Source: Acidimicrobiales bacterium (GTDB lineage Bacteria > Actinomycetota > Acidimicrobiia > Acidimicrobiales > SZUA-35). From it: 33,764 nucleotides of DNA. A model generated the notes under the pieces. The model made no database searches. It was given only the letters and a program-made list of their open reading frames with translations, and was not told the DNA's origin. Each line of letters begins with the position of its first letter. Position 1 is the first letter of the stretch. Positions 15,229 to 23,371 of this stretch are shown here, piece by piece. The translations under genes and the position numbers were made by a program. Location of the stretch: contig JAHEJO010000010.1 of the NCBI GenBank assembly GCA_024638805.1, positions 1 through 33,764 of the forward strand, read 5' to 3'.

Positions 15229-17505
15229 TCAGCCAACGCTCTCAGCCCCGTTCTCGGCGCCCAGATCGAACGCCTCGACCAACGCCGAGTCGACGAGATG
15301 GTTCAGACGGTTCGAGCGGATGTCCCGGTAGTGACTGCGAATCGCCTCCAGGGAACGATCCTCGCCTCCATCCCGGTGCACGGCCTCGACGACCACGCCC
15401 CGTACGCTGTCCACGAGCAAGCGAGCGGTGTCGGCAACGAGTCCGTCGACCAGACCTGGCCAGATGCGACCACCGACCGCGGTCGCACCGCCGGTCGCGG
15501 CGGACCGTAGCGACGATTCGAGGGCGTCTGCGAAACGGGCCACCTGACGATCCGCAGCGGGAAGGTCCTCGACCGAGGCACTCTTTCCACCCCGGCTGAC
15601 CGCATCGAGCAGCTCGCTCTGATCGTCGGCGAGCGCACGTTTCAACTGCCGTTTCAGGCCCGGCGCCAACTCCTCACACACCTCAGCGCGTTGGTCCACT
15701 AGATCGACGCTTGGAGCCTCCGGCTCCTCTTCCTCTGCAGCGGGGGTCTTGCCGAACAGCGGCGCGCTCGAATCCGGTGTTTCACGAGCCGGGGAGGTCT
15801 TGCCGAGACCGAACAGACCCGCTGAACGTTGGGGCCGTGGGTCCTCGGATCGATCGTCCGCGGTATCGAACAATCGGGTCCGATCCGCTTCGACCTGCTC
15901 GGGATCGTCCTCGGCCGACTGGTCCTCGGTGTCGACATCGGTGCCCGACTCGAGCTCCTCTGCTCCAGCGACGGCGGGTGTGTCGACAGCGGCGTCGGCG
16001 TCGGGTTCCGTATCGGCGGTGAGTACGTCCGTCCCCGGTTCGCCGGCTTCGGATTCGGCGACGCGCCCCGGCATTTCTGCGCCTCTCGCACGCGATTCGC
16101 CGTCCTGGGCTGCTGCCGGCTCAGCCGGCTCCTCGAAGGGCTCGGGCTCGTCCTGGTGGACGTGATCGACCTCGGAGATGTCGCCGGTGTCGTCGCCCGC
16201 CAGCCTGCGGGCATAGTCCTCGGTCTCGGCGACCTCACCCAGATCAGCGAAGCTCCGAGCCCGCTCAGGCCGAGTCCGATCGAGCGATGCAATCGCGGCG
16301 ATCACCTCGGCATCATCGTCAGCCGACAGAGCCGGAACCCGGTCCATCGCCGCCCTGGCCTCGGGAACGGCTCGGTGCAGTTCATTGGTCGCCTCGTCGA
16401 GCTCTCGTTTGACCTCTTCGAGGCTGCGCAACAACCGATCGCGGGCAGCTCGTGCCTGGTCGATTTGCTGGCGGGCGGCACGGCGACGGCGGACCAGATC
16501 GGTCAGGATCTTCTCCCGCACCGCTCGCGCTTCGGCCACCATCATGCGAGCCTCGTCTCGCACCTCCCGGGTGGCGAGGTCGGCGGCGGCGGTCGCCTCG
16601 GCGCGTGCGATGTTGGCTGCATTCTCGGACTCCGCGGCGATCTTGTCGGCCTCGACGTTGAGCTCGTCGACCCGGGCTTGGGCCGCGGTACGGAGGTCTT
16701 CGGCTTCGGCCTCTGCCTTTGACCGCAACGCTTTGACCTCCTCGTCGGTGCGGCGGCGGAGAGCGAGCGTTTCTTCTTCGGCTTCTCGACGCATCTTGGC
16801 CGAGGCGTCCTCAGCGTTGCGACGCAGCGTCGCGGTTTCTTCTTCGGCCTCGGCCCGCATCGCTGCGGTCGTCTCCTCGGTCTTGCGGGTACGGGTCTCG
16901 TAGAAGCTCTCCGCCTCTGCGGTCCTCGACCGAAGTATCTCCTGAGCTTGAGCTCTGGTCGTCGATGCGTACTCGTCGGCCTTGGCCCGCAGCGACTTGG
17001 TTTCGTCGTCGGCTTCGGTGCGCAGCTTCGTCACCTCGGCCTGGGTTTCGCGACGGATTCGTGCAGTGTCCTCGGCAACAGCACTGCGCTTTTCCTGGAT
17101 CTCGGCATCCACGCGCTGTTCGAGTTCTTTCACCTCTTTGCGCCGCCGGCTCGCCTCTGTCTCGGCCTTGCGGATGATTTCGGAGGCGGCAGCTCGAGCG
17201 CTCTCGATGACCTGGGTGGTTTCGGAGGTGATCAAGCTGGTGACGTGTATGGCGTCGTCGTTCTCGGCGGTCGCGGCGGACCGTTCGAGCTGAGAGACTT
17301 TGCGACGAAGCTGGTCGCGCTCAGCGATCAGAGCTTGGACCGCCTCCTGATGCTCGTTGGACTGACTGGTGTCCCCGCGAGTCGCCTCGGCGATCCCTCG
17401 CAGGTAATGCCGAACCTCGTGGGGATCGTATCCCCGAAACGAAGTGGCAAAATCCCTGTTGGCGATCTCATCCGGGTCGAGTACCGGGTCACGGTTCGTG
17501 GCCAT
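15229..17505 (-). CDS. Long DivIVA-domain coiled-coil protein
   Basis: 758 residues. The N-terminus (about 10-42, DPDEIANRDFATSFRGYDPHEVRHYLRG, quoted in part: RDFATSFRGYDPHEV) matches the DivIVA membrane-curvature domain. A very long coiled coil follows from about 50 to 370, rich in Glu, Arg and Ala, with repeating units such as EEETATLRRNAEDASAKMRR. Residues about 420-580 form an acidic low-complexity linker (Asp, Glu, Pro, Ala). A separate globular, mainly helical C-terminal domain of about 150 residues contains GRIWPGLVDGLVADTARLLV. DivIVA relatives organise polar growth and division, and this one probably scaffolds at the cell envelope. The C-terminal domain is unknown to me. TAGCAT lies 6 nt before the ATG. 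Confidence 0.85.
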   Translation of the reverse strand: MATNRDPVLDPDEIANRDFATSFRGYDPHEVRHYLRGIAEATRGDTSQSNEHQEAVQALIAERDQLRRKVSQLERSAATAENDDAIHVTSLITSETTQVIESARAAASEIIRKAETEASRRRKEVKELEQRVDAEIQEKRSAVAEDTARIRRETQAEVTKLRTEADDETKSLRAKADEYASTTRAQAQEILRSRTAEAESFYETRTRKTEETTAAMRAEAEEETATLRRNAEDASAKMRREAEEETLALRRRTDEEVKALRSKAEAEAEDLRTAAQARVDELNVEADKIAAESENAANIARAEATAAADLATREVRDEARMMVAEARAVREKILTDLVRRRRAARQQIDQARAARDRLLRSLEEVKRELDEATNELHRAVPEARAAMDRVPALSADDDAEVIAAIASLDRTRPERARSFADLGEVAETEDYARRLAGDDTGDISEVDHVHQDEPEPFEEPAEPAAAQDGESRARGAEMPGRVAESEAGEPGTDVLTADTEPDADAAVDTPAVAGAEELESGTDVDTEDQSAEDDPEQVEADRTRLFDTADDRSEDPRPQRSAGLFGLGKTSPARETPDSSAPLFGKTPAAEEEEPEAPSVDLVDQRAEVCEELAPGLKRQLKRALADDQSELLDAVSRGGKSASVEDLPAADRQVARFADALESSLRSAATGGATAVGGRIWPGLVDGLVADTARLLVDSVRGVVVEAVHRDGGEDRSLEAIRSHYRDIRSNRLNHLVDSALVEAFDLGAENGAESVG

Positions 17506-17511
17506 GCCACG

Positions 17512-17517
17512 ATGCTA
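17512..17517 (-). promoter_or_regulatory. -10 box for the DivIVA-type gene (TAGCAT)
   Basis: TAGCAT on the minus strand lies 6 nt before the ATG at 17505. No Shine-Dalgarno is present. Confidence 0.4.
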
Positions 17518-17631
17518 GTCGCAGTGGCGGTGACTCGGTCCTTTGCCAATCGACTGCACCCATGCAGGACCACGATGGGGAATCCGACTCTCAGGAGCTC
17601 CTCAGATCTCGTGAGCGCGGTGGGTTCGTGG

Positions 17632-18813
17632 TCAGGAAGTTGAGCTTGCAGCGAACTCGGCGACGGCGTCTACGTCGCCACCGAGACCGGCGAGCACGTG
17701 CAGCGCTCCATCGAGATCGTCGACCGGAATCACCTCCACATCGTCACCGGCCCGTTCTCTGACCCTGGCGATCTCGGCTTCATTGAGTGCGTTGGGGACG
17801 ATGAAGACCGATATGCCTTCGCTACGGACTGCGGCGGCCTTCTGTTCCACACCCCCGACAGCGCCGACGCTGCCGTCGACCTGGATCGTGCCGGTGGCAG
17901 CAACGCGTTGCCCGCCGGTGAGCTCGCCCGGTGTCAACTGATCCAGTACCGCCAGGGTGAAGGCCAGACCTGCCGACGGCCCTCCGATGTTGTCCGATCC
18001 GAGGGCGACGTCGAAACCAACGTCGAGGTCCAGATCGACCCGTTCGCTGGTGGCCACGCCCAGAAAGGCCTTCGCATCGTCATCGTCCCTGCTCGTCAAC
18101 ACCACGGTGATCGTCTCGACCGCACCGTCGGTACGGCGCTCGACCGTCAGATCGATCGAATCGCCTGGCGATCGCCCGCTGATCGCCTCGACCAGCTGGT
18201 TCGAGGACTGAATGGTGACGCCGTCGACCGCCACGATGACGTCGCCACCTTCGAGCAACTCCCGCGCCGGTGTGTTGTCCACCGTCTCCAACACGAAGAC
18301 CCCGTCGGCAACGATCGTGTCGTAGCCGAGTTGGCTGAGCGCAACGGCGATCGCGAGATCCTTGGACGATGCCATCCTCTCGAGGTTCAGCTCTCTGTTC
18401 TGGTCACGGGTGAGATCGCCGAAGACCGCTTCGCGAGTGACCAGCTCGGCATCGTCGTCGACCTGGTACCAGAGATACCCCCACAGCGAGACTCGATCCC
18501 GTACTCTCACCGTCGTGAGGTGTACCTCACCCTCGCTCGGATAGTCCTCGATCCCCTGGACGGTCACGAACGGTTCGGTATCGCGGCTGCTTCCGGGCAC
18601 GAACGCCACGTAGTCGGTTCTCAAGACGAAGCCGGCGGCGATCCCGAGCGACAGTGTGACCAGGAAGATCCCGAGGCTGATCTTCATCAGCCGCCGCTGT
18701 GCCCCGACCGCTCCCGGGCCAGGCGTCATCGGCAGACCGCGGGCGGCGCCGATCGCAGGCGGCCCGGTCGGTTGCTCGTCGATGGTTGGAGGAATATTCA
18801 TCGCACCAGACAT
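17632..18813 (-). CDS. PDZ and Lon-type (S16) protease, YlbL family
   Basis: 393 residues. A Pro/Gly-rich cytoplasmic head is followed by one membrane helix (about 44-65, ISLGIFLVTLSLGIAAGFVL). A PDZ domain lies around 175-250 (VDNTPARELLEGGDVIVAVDG), and an S16 Lon proteolytic domain at the C-terminus. The catalytic dyad is visible: Ser in GGPSAGLAFTL and Lys in VEQKAAAVRSEG. Family members are membrane-anchored proteases facing outward; YlbL degrades a cell-division inhibitor in Bacillus. The target here is unknown. The ATG at 18813 has no clear Shine-Dalgarno and a second ATG lies four codons in. It is divergent from a small membrane protein gene. Confidence 0.92.
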   Translation of the reverse strand: MSGAMNIPPTIDEQPTGPPAIGAARGLPMTPGPGAVGAQRRLMKISLGIFLVTLSLGIAAGFVLRTDYVAFVPGSSRDTEPFVTVQGIEDYPSEGEVHLTTVRVRDRVSLWGYLWYQVDDDAELVTREAVFGDLTRDQNRELNLERMASSKDLAIAVALSQLGYDTIVADGVFVLETVDNTPARELLEGGDVIVAVDGVTIQSSNQLVEAISGRSPGDSIDLTVERRTDGAVETITVVLTSRDDDDAKAFLGVATSERVDLDLDVGFDVALGSDNIGGPSAGLAFTLAVLDQLTPGELTGGQRVAATGTIQVDGSVGAVGGVEQKAAAVRSEGISVFIVPNALNEAEIARVRERAGDDVEVIPVDDLDGALHVLAGLGGDVDAVAEFAASSTS

Positions 18814-18857
18814 TGTGGTGATCGTCGGCTAAAAGCGGACGAAACCCAAGCGCAGAC

Positions 18858-18863
18858 TATCCT
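18858..18863 (+). promoter_or_regulatory. -10 box for the small membrane protein (TATCCT)
   Basis: TATCCT lies 7 nt before the ATG at 18871, with no Shine-Dalgarno. It fits the leaderless pattern. Confidence 0.4.
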
Positions 18864-18870
18864 GAAGCCG

Positions 18871-19125
18871 ATGATCACCTCGGACCGCAACACGATGGAC
18901 CGCAACACGATCGACTCCTCGTTCGGCGTTCCGGATGAGTACGAGGCCGCGGCTGCGCCACCGGAGTTCAAACCTGCGAGCAAGGTCCGAACACCTCTGT
19001 GGCGACGGATCGTGGCTCTTGGCACCCTCGGTGGCATCACGGTCGGCATCGGCGTCACCCTGGCCGTCGCCCTGATCGGGGTCGCCGTGTTGACCCTGAT
19101 GCTCCTGGAACAGGCGATCGGCTGA
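18871..19125 (+). CDS. Small single-pass membrane protein
   Basis: 84 residues. The first 50 are hydrophilic (MITSDRNTMDRNTIDSSFG, then Ala/Pro-rich), followed by TPLWRRIVALGTLGG and a membrane helix VGIGVTLAVALIGVAVLTLML near the C-terminus. The ORF track shows it only as the tail of a long antisense ORF over the PDZ-Lon gene; I split it at the ATG with a TATCCT box 7 nt upstream. It is divergent from the PDZ-Lon gene with a gap of 57 bp and could share regulation. The function is unknown. Confidence 0.65.
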   Translation: MITSDRNTMDRNTIDSSFGVPDEYEAAAAPPEFKPASKVRTPLWRRIVALGTLGGITVGIGVTLAVALIGVAVLTLMLLEQAIG

Positions 19126-19131
19126 CATCCA

Positions 19132-19154
19132 CGACGCCGGGTGGTCCGGCGTCG
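19132..19154. terminator. Hairpin between convergent genes, probable bidirectional terminator
   Basis: CGACGCCGG (19132-19140) pairs perfectly with CCGGCGTCG (19146-19154) across a GTGGT loop. It starts 6 bp after the stop of the small membrane protein and lies before the stop of the opposing acidic protein. There is no U-tract, as is common in high-GC actinobacteria. Confidence 0.6.
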
Positions 19155-19183
19155 CACCCGTTTGGCGGCCGAGCCGCAATGCT

Positions 19184-19609
19184 CTAGCGGCCGAACAGTC
19201 CTCGGCGAACACCGGTGGAATCCTGCAGGTGCTCCTCGGAGTGCTCGTCGACGTCCTCATCGGACGCAGATCCTTCATCGGTCGTCTCATCGGACGGCTC
19301 CTCACCACCATCGTCGGCGTCGTCGGACGCCTCGGTCGTGTCGAGCACGTCATCTTCATCTTCATCGGACCGATCCGTGTCGGCGTTGTCGCCATTGCCG
19401 GTCGTGACCGCCGCCGAACCGACCTTGAGCTCGACCCGGTAATAGGGCTTGTACTCGAAGGTCACCTCTTCGAGACGGAAGATCCGGGCATGATCGACAT
19501 CCTTTTCGTTGCGGAGGCTTTCCACATGCATGACCGCATCGTGGATGTCGTCGGTTTGGTGGTAGCCCGGCTTGCCGTCGGCGCCACGGTAGATGACCAT
19601 GTGGGACAC
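19184..19609 (-). CDS. Small protein with acidic disordered tail
   Basis: 141 residues. The first about 65 form a compact domain (MVIYRGADGKPGYHQTDDIH, then EVTFEYKPYYRVELKVG) that looks like a small alpha/beta fold. The remainder is almost entirely Asp, Glu, Ser and Thr, ending in a short basic tip (VRRGLFGR). The GTG at 19609 is fixed by AAGGAG 6 nt upstream. I do not know the family's function. The acidic tail could bind basic proteins or cations, which is speculation. It is convergent with the small membrane protein gene and divergent from the HEAT-repeat gene. Confidence 0.75.
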   Translation of the reverse strand: MSHMVIYRGADGKPGYHQTDDIHDAVMHVESLRNEKDVDHARIFRLEEVTFEYKPYYRVELKVGSAAVTTGNGDNADTDRSDEDEDDVLDTTEASDDADDGGEEPSDETTDEGSASDEDVDEHSEEHLQDSTGVRRGLFGR

Positions 19610-19615
19610 GATTTG

Positions 19616-19621
19616 CTCCTT
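19616..19621 (-). promoter_or_regulatory. Shine-Dalgarno AAGGAG deciding a GTG start
   Basis: AAGGAG on the minus strand ends 6 nt before GTG at 19609, making that the start rather than the ATG three codons later. Confidence 0.65.
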
Positions 19622-19739
19622 TGGTCCACGAGAGTCATGGGTGCGGGTGTGGACTCTGCGGTGATGGTAAACCTAGCCGGTGAGGGATCATGAGTCGACG
19701 ACCCTTGCCGATTCGGTTGCGGCGGAAGTACATAGAATC

Positions 19740-20474
19740 ATGAGGACGATGGCCCGAGACGACGTCCCCATGTCATCTGCTGCCACAGGGGGTGATGCCG
19801 AGCTGGCGGCGCGACTGCTCATCGACGCAACCGAAGCAGCGTCACCCGATGCGCCCACCCAGCGCCTGGACGACGTCGAGGCCACCGCCCGGGCGTCCCT
19901 CGAGCATCGACATCCCGATGTCCGAACCTGCGCTATCGCCGCACTCACCCGGGTGGGCAGAGCATCAGCGGAGGACCTTCGACTGCTCGTCGAGGACAGT
20001 TCTCCAGCCGTTCGACGCAGAACGGTGGAGGCTGCCATCGACCTCCATCAGCGGGGTCTCGACGATCCTCCGGAGACCCTCGAGTTGCTCGTTGGCCGGC
20101 TCGATGATCTCGGACTGGTGTCCGAGGTCGCAGCGTTCGGGATCGGGGAGCTCGGGCCCGACCTCGCGGTTCCGGCGCCGGCGTTGACCGACGCAGTGGA
20201 GCGTCTCCGGGAGATGGCCTCGGGCCACGACGACCCGTTGTGTCGAGAGTCAGCCGTTGCCGCGCTGGGCGCGCTGCACCGAGGTCGAACAACGATCCTC
20301 GCCGCACTCGGCGACGTAGCAACCGTTCGCCGGCGAGCCGTGCTCGCTCTCGCCCCGTTCGCCGGGCCCGACATCGATGGCGCGCTCGACACCGCATTGT
20401 CGGACCGCGATTGGCAGGTGCGCCAGGCCGCCGAGGACCAGCTGTCCGCTCGTGGGTCTTGCGGATCGAGCTGA
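19740..20474 (+). CDS. HEAT-repeat-like protein
   Basis: 244 residues from the chosen ATG. Repeating helical pairs with Arg/Asp/Ala turns are visible: HRHPDVRTCAIAALTRVG, DSSPAVRRRTVEAAIDLH, DPLCRESAVAALGALH, VATVRRRAVLALAPFAG and DRDWQVRQAAEDQLSA. These fit HEAT or PBS-lyase-like repeats, which usually form protein-binding scaffolds. No catalytic motif is visible. The start is uncertain: the GTG at 19680 and the ATG at 19749 are alternatives, and none has a good Shine-Dalgarno or a well-placed TANNNT. It is convergent with moaE. The function is unknown. Confidence 0.75.
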   Translation: MRTMARDDVPMSSAATGGDAELAARLLIDATEAASPDAPTQRLDDVEATARASLEHRHPDVRTCAIAALTRVGRASAEDLRLLVEDSSPAVRRRTVEAAIDLHQRGLDDPPETLELLVGRLDDLGLVSEVAAFGIGELGPDLAVPAPALTDAVERLREMASGHDDPLCRESAVAALGALHRGRTTILAALGDVATVRRRAVLALAPFAGPDIDGALDTALSDRDWQVRQAAEDQLSARGSCGSS

Positions 20475-20511
20475 TGGCCGCACCGACCGATCCTCGAACG
20501 ACCGGTCGATC

Positions 20512-20991
20512 CTAGGGAACCTCGGTGATGTGCTGGGCCTCGAGGCCCCAGCTCGAACCGCCGTCCCATTCCTCCTTCTTCCAGATCGGCACGGTTGCCT
20601 TCAGGGTGTCGATCCCGTACCGAGCTGCCTCGAATGCCGCAGACCGGTGGGGCGACGAGGTCGCAACGATGACCGCAGCCTCGGTGATCGGGACGGAACC
20701 GACCCTGTGGACGAGCACGATGCGACCCAGGTCCTGCCAACGGTCCCTCATCGCCGTCGCGAGAGCCCGGAGCCGGGGAACGACCTGCTCCTCGTAGGCC
20801 TCGTACTCGAGAAGCGACACGCCGGTCCTGTCACCGGCATGATCCCGAGCGGTTCCGGTGAAGACGACACTGGCGCCACAGGACGGCAGAACGACCCAGC
20901 GGCTGGCTTCGGCGATCGGCAATGCCCTGTCGGTGAGACCGAGCCACTCGTTCGAACCGGCGGCGGGAGGCACCAGCGTGTCGTCGCTCAC
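20512..20991 (-). CDS. moaE: Molybdopterin synthase catalytic subunit
   Basis: 159 residues. The core motifs of MoaE are present: FTGTARDHAGDRTGV, LEYEAYEEQVVPRL, VHRVGSVPITEAAVIVATSSPHR and KATVPIWKKEEW. The last contains the Lys residues that receive sulfur transfer chemistry in the family. The enzyme, with the thiocarboxylated small subunit MoaD, converts precursor Z (cPMP) to molybdopterin in the cytoplasm. No other moa gene lies in the window, so MoaD must be elsewhere. The GTG at 20991 is supported by TACGAT 7 nt upstream. It is divergent from the enoyl-CoA hydratase gene. Confidence 0.93.
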   Translation of the reverse strand: MSDDTLVPPAAGSNEWLGLTDRALPIAEASRWVVLPSCGASVVFTGTARDHAGDRTGVSLLEYEAYEEQVVPRLRALATAMRDRWQDLGRIVLVHRVGSVPITEAAVIVATSSPHRSAAFEAARYGIDTLKATVPIWKKEEWDGGSSWGLEAQHITEVP

Positions 20992-20998
20992 GAAGCTG

Positions 20999-21004
20999 AT
21001 CGTA
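20999..21004 (-). promoter_or_regulatory. -10 box for moaE (TACGAT)
   Basis: TACGAT on the minus strand lies 7 nt before the GTG at 20991. No Shine-Dalgarno is visible. Confidence 0.4.
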
Positions 21005-21068
21005 CGGGCTATAGAGGTCGAAGGCCCCCTCCGCAGCCAGATCTGTGTCGGTCGTCGGCATGGTCGTC

Positions 21069-21074
21069 TATTCT
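21069..21074 (+). promoter_or_regulatory. -10 box for the enoyl-CoA hydratase gene (TATTCT)
   Basis: TATTCT lies 6 nt before the ATG at 21081. It is one of the best matches to TATAAT in the window and selects this ATG over the upstream ones. Confidence 0.5.
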
Positions 21075-21080
21075 CGTGCA

Positions 21081-21872
21081 ATGGCTCCCGCCGACCATCC
21101 AACATATGACCACATACTCGTCGAAGCCGACGACGCGATCGTCACGATCACGATGAATTGGCCGCAACGCCGGAACGCTCTGAGTCTCGACCACATGAAC
21201 GAGTTGATCTCGGCGTTTTCGGCGGTTTCGCGTTCCGACGCGGCAGGCGTCATCCTCGCCGGCAACGGTCCGGTGTTCTCCTCCGGCCACGATTTCTCGG
21301 ACATGGCCGGTGCCGACCTGGGTTTCATGCGGGATCTTCTCGCGACTTGCTCAGAGCTGATGCAGCTCATCCAAGAGGTCCCTCAGGTGGTGATCGCACA
21401 GGTCCACGGGCTGGCCACGGCGGCCGGGTGCCAACTCGTCGCGTCGGCCGATCTGGCCGTGGCGGCCGAGTCCGCCGGTTTCGCCGCCCCGGGCGGCAAG
21501 AGCGGGTGGTTCTGTCACACGCCGATGGTGGCGATCGGCCGAGCGGTCGCCCGGAAACAAGCGATGGAGATGGCGCTCACCGGCGACACGATCGACGCGG
21601 CGACGGCGCTCCGCTGGGGACTCGTCAACCGGGTCGTGCCCGACGAGGTCGTCGCGGCGTCGACCCGTGAGCTGTTGAGTCGAGCCACCCGCGGCAGCCG
21701 GCTGTCCAAGGCGATGGGAAAGCAGACGTTCTACACCCAGATCGATCTCGACCTCCCCGCCGCGTATCGGTATGCCACCGAGGTGATGGCGGCGGCGAGC
21801 CAGACCTACGATGGGCAGGAGAACATGGCGGCGTTCATCGGCAAACGGCATCCGGAGTGGAAACACCGCTGA
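21081..21872 (+). CDS. Enoyl-CoA hydratase/isomerase family protein
   Basis: 263 residues, a normal crotonase length. Visible are the CoA-binding and oxyanion-hole blocks: RRNALSLDHMNELI, ILAGNGPVFSSGHDFSDMAG (oxyanion Gly/His region) and AQVHGLATAAGCQLVASADLAVAAE. WGLVNRVVPDEV is also typical. The FSSGHD variant, in place of FCAGxD, resembles the ECHDC3-like subgroup. The usual catalytic Glu pair is not obvious, so hydratase activity is not certain. The track start at 21045 is replaced by the ATG at 21081 with TATTCT 6 nt upstream. It probably acts in fatty-acid or side-chain CoA metabolism. The gene stands alone. Confidence 0.9.
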   Translation: MAPADHPTYDHILVEADDAIVTITMNWPQRRNALSLDHMNELISAFSAVSRSDAAGVILAGNGPVFSSGHDFSDMAGADLGFMRDLLATCSELMQLIQEVPQVVIAQVHGLATAAGCQLVASADLAVAAESAGFAAPGGKSGWFCHTPMVAIGRAVARKQAMEMALTGDTIDAATALRWGLVNRVVPDEVVAASTRELLSRATRGSRLSKAMGKQTFYTQIDLDLPAAYRYATEVMAAASQTYDGQENMAAFIGKRHPEWKHR

Positions 21873-21965
21873 GGATCACGACCGCACCTCCCCGACGTCC
21901 GCCAAACCTCTGAGAAGCGGGTCCGTGCGCCGAGAGGGCGCGCTCGCTTTGCACCGGGCTCGCGG

Positions 21966-21971
21966 TAACTT
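21966..21971 (+). promoter_or_regulatory. -10 box for the HtrA-like gene (TAACTT)
   Basis: TAACTT lies 8 nt before the GTG at 21980. A GGGGG just before the GTG could act as a weak Shine-Dalgarno instead. Confidence 0.35.
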
Positions 21972-21979
21972 CGGGGGCC

Positions 21980-23371
21980 GTGGGAGCGGATCCGACACCC
22001 GATGGAGAACAGCCTCCCGAACCGGAGGAGAACTGGGATCTCACCGCTGTCGACTGGGCCTCGCTGCCCCTCGACGACCCCGCTTGGGATGCGCTGGACG
22101 ACCTGGACATCGACGTGGGCGGCGACGGCCCCCCGGGAACTCCCCCCGATCCGTCTCAGCGGTCCTGGCGCCACCCGAGCGAGGTCGCCGCCGCCCGGGC
22201 CCATCTCGAACGATCCAACCTCGATGATGCCAAACGAGTGCACCCCGCCGGCGGTCTCGTCACAGCGTCGCGGCAAGGGAACGGCCGGCTTCTCCTCACC
22301 GTCGCCGCAGGTGTCCTCATCGTCGCCGCAGTAGCGATTCGATCCCTCGACGAGGACACGATGCTCGCCGAATCGGCGGCGATGACCGTGACGACCTCGG
22401 GTGCAGTCGTCGCTCCCTCGACCAGCTCCCAACCGAGACCGACGATCCCCGTCATCACGGTATTCGCCTCCGTCCCCGATCCCGACCCCGCCGTCGAGCC
22501 GGCGCAGGTCTACGAGCCGCGCAGACTCCCACCGGCCTATGCCTTCGAGGTGATGAGCGGCGACGACGAATTCACCTCCGCGCCGATCGGCACCGCGTTG
22601 CGCCTGGACGGTCTCGCCCCCGACCTCCTGGTGACCTCGGCAACGGCGTTGGCCGGCCGCTCGTCGGTCACGCTGGCGTCGTACGCCGCCACGCCGGACC
22701 GCCCTCGCCTGGTCGAGGCCACCCTGGTGGCGGAGGACCAATCGTCCGACATCGCGCTACTGCGTATCGTCGACGCTCGGAGTCTGGTTGCCACTTCGGC
22801 GCCGCTCGATACCGCTCGACGCAACGCGGTGGGCTCCGATGTGCAGATACAGGCCGGTCAACCGCACGGACAACACGCCGGCAAGGTGCTCGGGGTCGAC
22901 GAAACCTCGATCGAGACCTCGGCTTCGGTGCCGATCGGTCACTTGGGCAGTGCGGTCGTGAGCAAAGCCGGACGCGTGATGGGGATCGTGGTCAATGGCC
23001 CGTCCATGCTCGCCACCGCCATCCCGGTCGACGTCGCTGCCGAGGTCGCTCAGAACCTTGCCGACTACGGGCATGCGTCACCGAACTGGTTGGGCATGAC
23101 CGTTACTTCAGCTGAAGGGCTGGTCGAGGTCGTTGCGGTTGCCTCTCTGGGTCCTGCCGAGCTGGCCGGGATCACATCCGGTGACAGACTTCTCGGCGCC
23201 TCGGGCCAACTCATCACCTCGCCGTATCAGCTGGCAGAATTCGTATCGAATGCGGTGATGGACGAGTCGATCGATGTGGTCATCGAGCGCCAGGGTTCGG
23301 TCGAGTCGGTGCAGATCGTGATAGGCGAGCGGCCTCGGCTCGAACGCGGCCCGATCCACATCGACACCTAA
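21980..23371 (+). CDS. HtrA-like membrane protein with PDZ domain, catalytic triad lost
   Basis: 463 residues. An acidic cytoplasmic head contains SWRHPSE, a motif common in actinobacterial HtrA-like proteins. A membrane helix (about 106-122, LLLTVAAGVLIVAAVAI) is followed by a Thr/Ser/Pro linker, a trypsin-like domain and a C-terminal PDZ domain (NWLGMTVTSAEGLVEVV, then GDRLLGASGQLI). In the protease fold the Asp block is kept (SSDIALLRI), but the His position reads VTSATAL instead of TSAHV, and the Ser loop reads GHLGSAVVS instead of GNSGGPL. It is probably a non-proteolytic sensor or binding protein outside the membrane. The coding end lies inside a 33-bp tandem duplication. Confidence 0.82.
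   Translation: MGADPTPDGEQPPEPEENWDLTAVDWASLPLDDPAWDALDDLDIDVGGDGPPGTPPDPSQRSWRHPSEVAAARAHLERSNLDDAKRVHPAGGLVTASRQGNGRLLLTVAAGVLIVAAVAIRSLDEDTMLAESAAMTVTTSGAVVAPSTSSQPRPTIPVITVFASVPDPDPAVEPAQVYEPRRLPPAYAFEVMSGDDEFTSAPIGTALRLDGLAPDLLVTSATALAGRSSVTLASYAATPDRPRLVEATLVAEDQSSDIALLRIVDARSLVATSAPLDTARRNAVGSDVQIQAGQPHGQHAGKVLGVDETSIETSASVPIGHLGSAVVSKAGRVMGIVVNGPSMLATAIPVDVAAEVAQNLADYGHASPNWLGMTVTSAEGLVEVVAVASLGPAELAGITSGDRLLGASGQLITSPYQLAEFVSNAVMDESIDVVIERQGSVESVQIVIGERPRLERGPIHIDT

Noticed and set aside
16385-16903. Ser/Arg-rich plus-strand ORFs in the DivIVA region
   Set aside because: They are shadows of the coiled-coil gene; the repetitive composition reflects its heptads on the other strand.
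17698-18870. Plus-strand ORF over the PDZ-Lon gene
   Set aside because: It is antisense to a protease with visible catalytic residues. Only its last 84 codons are a separate gene.
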